The translations under genes were made by a program, and so were the position numbers. The notes below the pieces were generated by a model that made no database searches, had not been told where the DNA came from, and saw nothing but the letters and a program-made list of their open reading frames with translations. This document shows positions 61,170 through 64,000 of a stretch of DNA of 64,000 nucleotides, piece by piece. Source of the DNA: Incurvaria masculella (taxonomy: Eukaryota > Arthropoda > Insecta > Lepidoptera > Incurvariidae); contig OX335644.1 in NCBI GenBank assembly GCA_946894095.1, positions 21,619,595 through 21,683,594 of the forward strand. Direction: 5' to 3'. Positions within the stretch are counted from its first letter, which is position 1; the number at the start of each line of letters is the position of its first letter.

Positions 61170-63537
61170 TCGTCGGAATCTTTTTTTTTTATGTATGTTC
61201 ACCGATTACTCAAAGACCCTTGGACCGATTTGGAAAATTCTTTCTTTGTTCGAAAGGTTATACTTTCTAGTTGGTCCCATTTTTTTTAATCAAAATCGGT
61301 TCAGTACTTTGGTACTTAACTATAACAAACATCGAATTTCTCAAGCCCGCGAACCCAGGAATGTGATTTTTTAGTTACAGTAGCTTTCTTTTCGGGTGAG
61401 ATTGCTCAGTATGAGAGGTTTTTTCTTACTTCAACTGTTGGGGGTATTCAAGGGGGGTAAAAGAGGGCAAATTGTACACATTTCTATCTCTAGAGCCGCT
61501 GAACCCAGAAATATCAGAGTAGGTTTTGTTTTAGATGGGAATGCTTAAGAAGAAAATATTTTTGGAAATTATACTATTAGGGGGGTAAAACAGGTCAAAA
61601 TTAACACATTTAGTTGAAAACCACTCAGGTTGAGATCTCTGAAACCAATTATCCTCGAAACTTAAAATTAGCAGTAACTTCTTGTTATGACGAAAAGGCT
61701 CGCTCACAACGGATATAACAAAATTCAACTGTTAAGGAGGGATAAACGAGGCCGATTAGTACACATTTTCATACAACTTAAACTTACGCAAGAAACAGAC
61801 TATCCGGAACGATGGAAGGATGAGAAATTCAGAAGCTCAGCGGTTCCGGTCATTCGTTGTTTTGTCTTTTTAGGGTTCCGTTCCCAAAGGGTACCAACGG
61901 AACCCTATTACTAAGCTTCCGCTGTCCGTCCGTCCGTCAGTCTGTCACAGCACTCTATCTCATGAACCGTGAACTCATGAATCCAGATAGGTACCGGTCT
62001 ACCTTCATTCACCTCCAAGTCTACCTTTCTCTAGATTTCTCAATGGTTTCATTTCTGCTAATGCTCGTTCATTGTAGGGTTTAGTAACAGTTTATTTCGG
62101 GTTCGCATGGGATAGTGAGGTGCGCATGATCTTCTTTCCACTTTGTATGTGAAGTTGAGCAGGACGGCTCGCCCACCTTGAGTCAAAAAGTTACGCCACC
62201 ACTAAAAATTGCTTTTTAGTGGTGGCGTAAATAAAATATTTTTAATTAAAAAAAGGACCGCCTTAAAAAAACCGGAACTAAAAAGCAAAAAATAATTGAT
62301 TACTGTTAATTAATGTACGAAAGGCTATTTTAATTCTAACTAATTTTGTACAATTTCTTAATTTTTAACCATCTTTTGAAGTCGGTGCCTTGGGTAGACG
62401 TTCTGTAAGGGCTGCAAGTAGTTGCAAATATCACCTATAGCTGAGAAAGAAATATAAGTAGCTACTTACATTTGCCTACTTAAAAAAAACACAAAAATAA
62501 AAATTAAATAAACAAACAGGTCGGAAAAACGTATGTAAGTAGATATTTAGGCAAGTATTTTGTAATTTAAATATGCCTTATACTAAAACTAAATACCGAA
62601 CACAGTAAAAACAAAATATTTACAAGAAAACCACTTATTTGGTAAATATTTAGGTAGGTGTAGCTTGTACTTTTATTTCTACCTAAATACCTACATAACA
62701 CTAAACAAAAACATTACAAATATAAAAAATAATAGAAAACAATAGGTAGCGACTTTGAGGTGTTTGCTCTCAACTACATGTCAAAACGAGTGTGCAGTTA
62801 GCACATATCCCACCAATTTCGTCAGAAATCGTCTCGTTCAGACAAGGATGTCGTAGGAAGTACCAATCAACACAGATCAGCGAATTAACGTACTCCTTTA
62901 CCAGTGTGCGCCCTTACAAAGCCGAAAGTACTAATAATCGTTGAAACCCAATTTCAGTACGCTGCGCTGTATCGATATCAGCTTGCACGTAAACCGGTCA
63001 GCAGCGTGCGGAGCGAACTCTATCCAAGGCACCGACTTCAAAAGATGATTAAAAATTAAGAAATTGTACATAATTAGTGAGAATTAAAATAGCTTTTCGT
63101 ACATTAATTAAAAGTAATCAATTATTTTTTGCTTTTTAGGGTTCCGTATCCAAAGGGTGAAAACGGAACCCTATTACTAAGCATCCGCTGTCCGTCCGTC
63201 CGTCCGTCCGTCCGTCTATCCGTATGTAACAGGGCTGTATCTCATGAACCGTAATAGGTAGACAGCTGAAATTTTCACAGAGTGTGAAAATTTCTTTTTT
63301 TTATTTTTATTATTTTTTTAATTTTACCTATTTGTTGTTATAGCGGCAAAATAAATACATAATCTGTGAAAATTTCAGCTTCCTACCTGTTACGGTTCAT
63401 GAGATACGGTCCTGTGACAGACGGACGTACGGACGGACGGACAGCGGAGGCTGTCACTTTTCACCCTTTGGGTACGGAACCCTAAAAAACATACAGCCGA
63501 ATTGAGAACCTCCTCCTTTTTTGAAGTCGGTTAAAAA
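61170..63537. mobile_element. Second copy of the composite repeat
   Basis: 61175-62190 matches 51940-52930, and 62225-63140 matches the inner element at 52962-54058, in the same order and direction. The far end, gaacctcctccttttttgaagtcggttaaaa (63504-63535), is the inverted partner of the opening at 51880. A clean palindrome (ttacgccaccactaaaaa...) lies at 62191-62230. Confidence 0.7.
63138..63487. repeat. Inverted pair of (CCGT)n/(GGAC)n element halves
   Basis: A CCGT-orientation half (63138-63287) is followed directly by a GGAC-orientation half (63300-63487), so gggttccgta opens and tacggaaccct closes a large palindrome. Confidence 0.8.
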
Positions 63538-63539
63538 GT

Positions 63540-64000
63540 CATGCCCCCTTTTAACACAAATTACACATACATTATAGTTCATAGTTCATTTATTTGATAG
63601 AATTTTCTACACGTCAAAATTAGTTAATTTAATTTACAATTTAAAAAGAAGTATCAGTAGGTAGGTACAAGTTAGGTATTTGGAAGTAAGACTATAGAGC
63701 CATCAGTGAGAGCTACATACTTATCGGAATTCGATGCTAATTTTACGTACTTATGGCTTGATTTTTACCCGCAACTTTAGGACTACTTAGCATCACGCTA
63801 ATTACCTTTGAAGTAAGCAGAGGGGGTTAAATGGTAATATCAAAATAATATCAGGACTGCTCTTGTATGGACCTTGCTCGACCTTGAATGGTCGCTCTCT
63901 TGTGGAACAAACGGACCTTTCCCAACGTGACACCAATTGACACCGGAAGCACGCGTGTGGCCGCAGTGCAGCTGCTGTGCGATGATAGTACAGCAATTAC
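63540..64000. other. Window end, nothing recognised
   Basis: No gene or repeat family identified. Confidence 0.4.

Overview
The window looks like nuclear DNA of a moth or butterfly. The genes have introns with GT-AG borders. The best-recognised gene, a mitochondrial phosphate carrier, has an insect-type sequence. The intergenic DNA is AT-rich and packed with short repeats of the kind common in Lepidoptera: (GGAC)n/(CCGT)n-bearing elements, TTAA-bordered MITEs, TC...CTAG Helitrons and SINEs. No species can be named from the sequence alone. Region by region: (1) 1-16 kb holds a small family of related genes or alternative terminal exons, in one orientation, that I do not recognise from any described family. 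The proteins are acidic and Ser/Glu-rich, carry a C-x2-C...H...C finger-like module near the C-terminus and end in the CaaX box CVIQ. One copy is a complete two-exon model (3471-5354). The second (10193-11570) has nine 35-residue repeats and a mariner transposon sitting 13 bp before its splice acceptor. The third (15265-15572) is a truncated end cut by a MITE. A 5'-truncated LINE (12355-14714) lies between copies two and three. (2) 21.7-25.8 kb carries, on the minus strand, six exons for the conserved C-terminal part of CCDC186 (Golgin104 in flies, CCCP-1 in worms), a coiled-coil RAB2 effector. The first visible exon abuts, or includes, SINE sequence, and no earlier exons are visible. (3) 26.6-45.1 kb is the mitochondrial phosphate carrier gene (SLC25A3/Mpcp type), plus strand. 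Eight phase-consistent exons run from the pre-carrier segment to the stop codon, with a poly(A) signal at 45096. The N-terminal presequence exon was not found. Its introns are full of MITEs, Helitrons, SINEs, a probable solo LTR and a cluster of palindromic elements. (4) 45.2-49.5 kb is intergenic with LINE and SINE remains. (5) 49.5-56.2 kb is a broken family-B DNA polymerase gene of the Maverick/Polinton or related virus-like type, minus strand, interrupted by a 5S-derived SINE and a ~2.2 kb composite repeat. (6) 56.2-58.9 kb is a 100-bp satellite (about 27 monomers) with an 800-bp higher-order repeat. (7) 59-64 kb is repeat-rich, including a second copy of the composite repeat found inside the polymerase fossil. 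The two recognisable host genes are unrelated in function (mitochondrial phosphate import; Golgi/secretory trafficking) and lie in divergent orientation. The most unusual content is the CaaX-box family and the SINE family with a 5S rRNA-derived head that shares its body with a tRNA-headed SINE.
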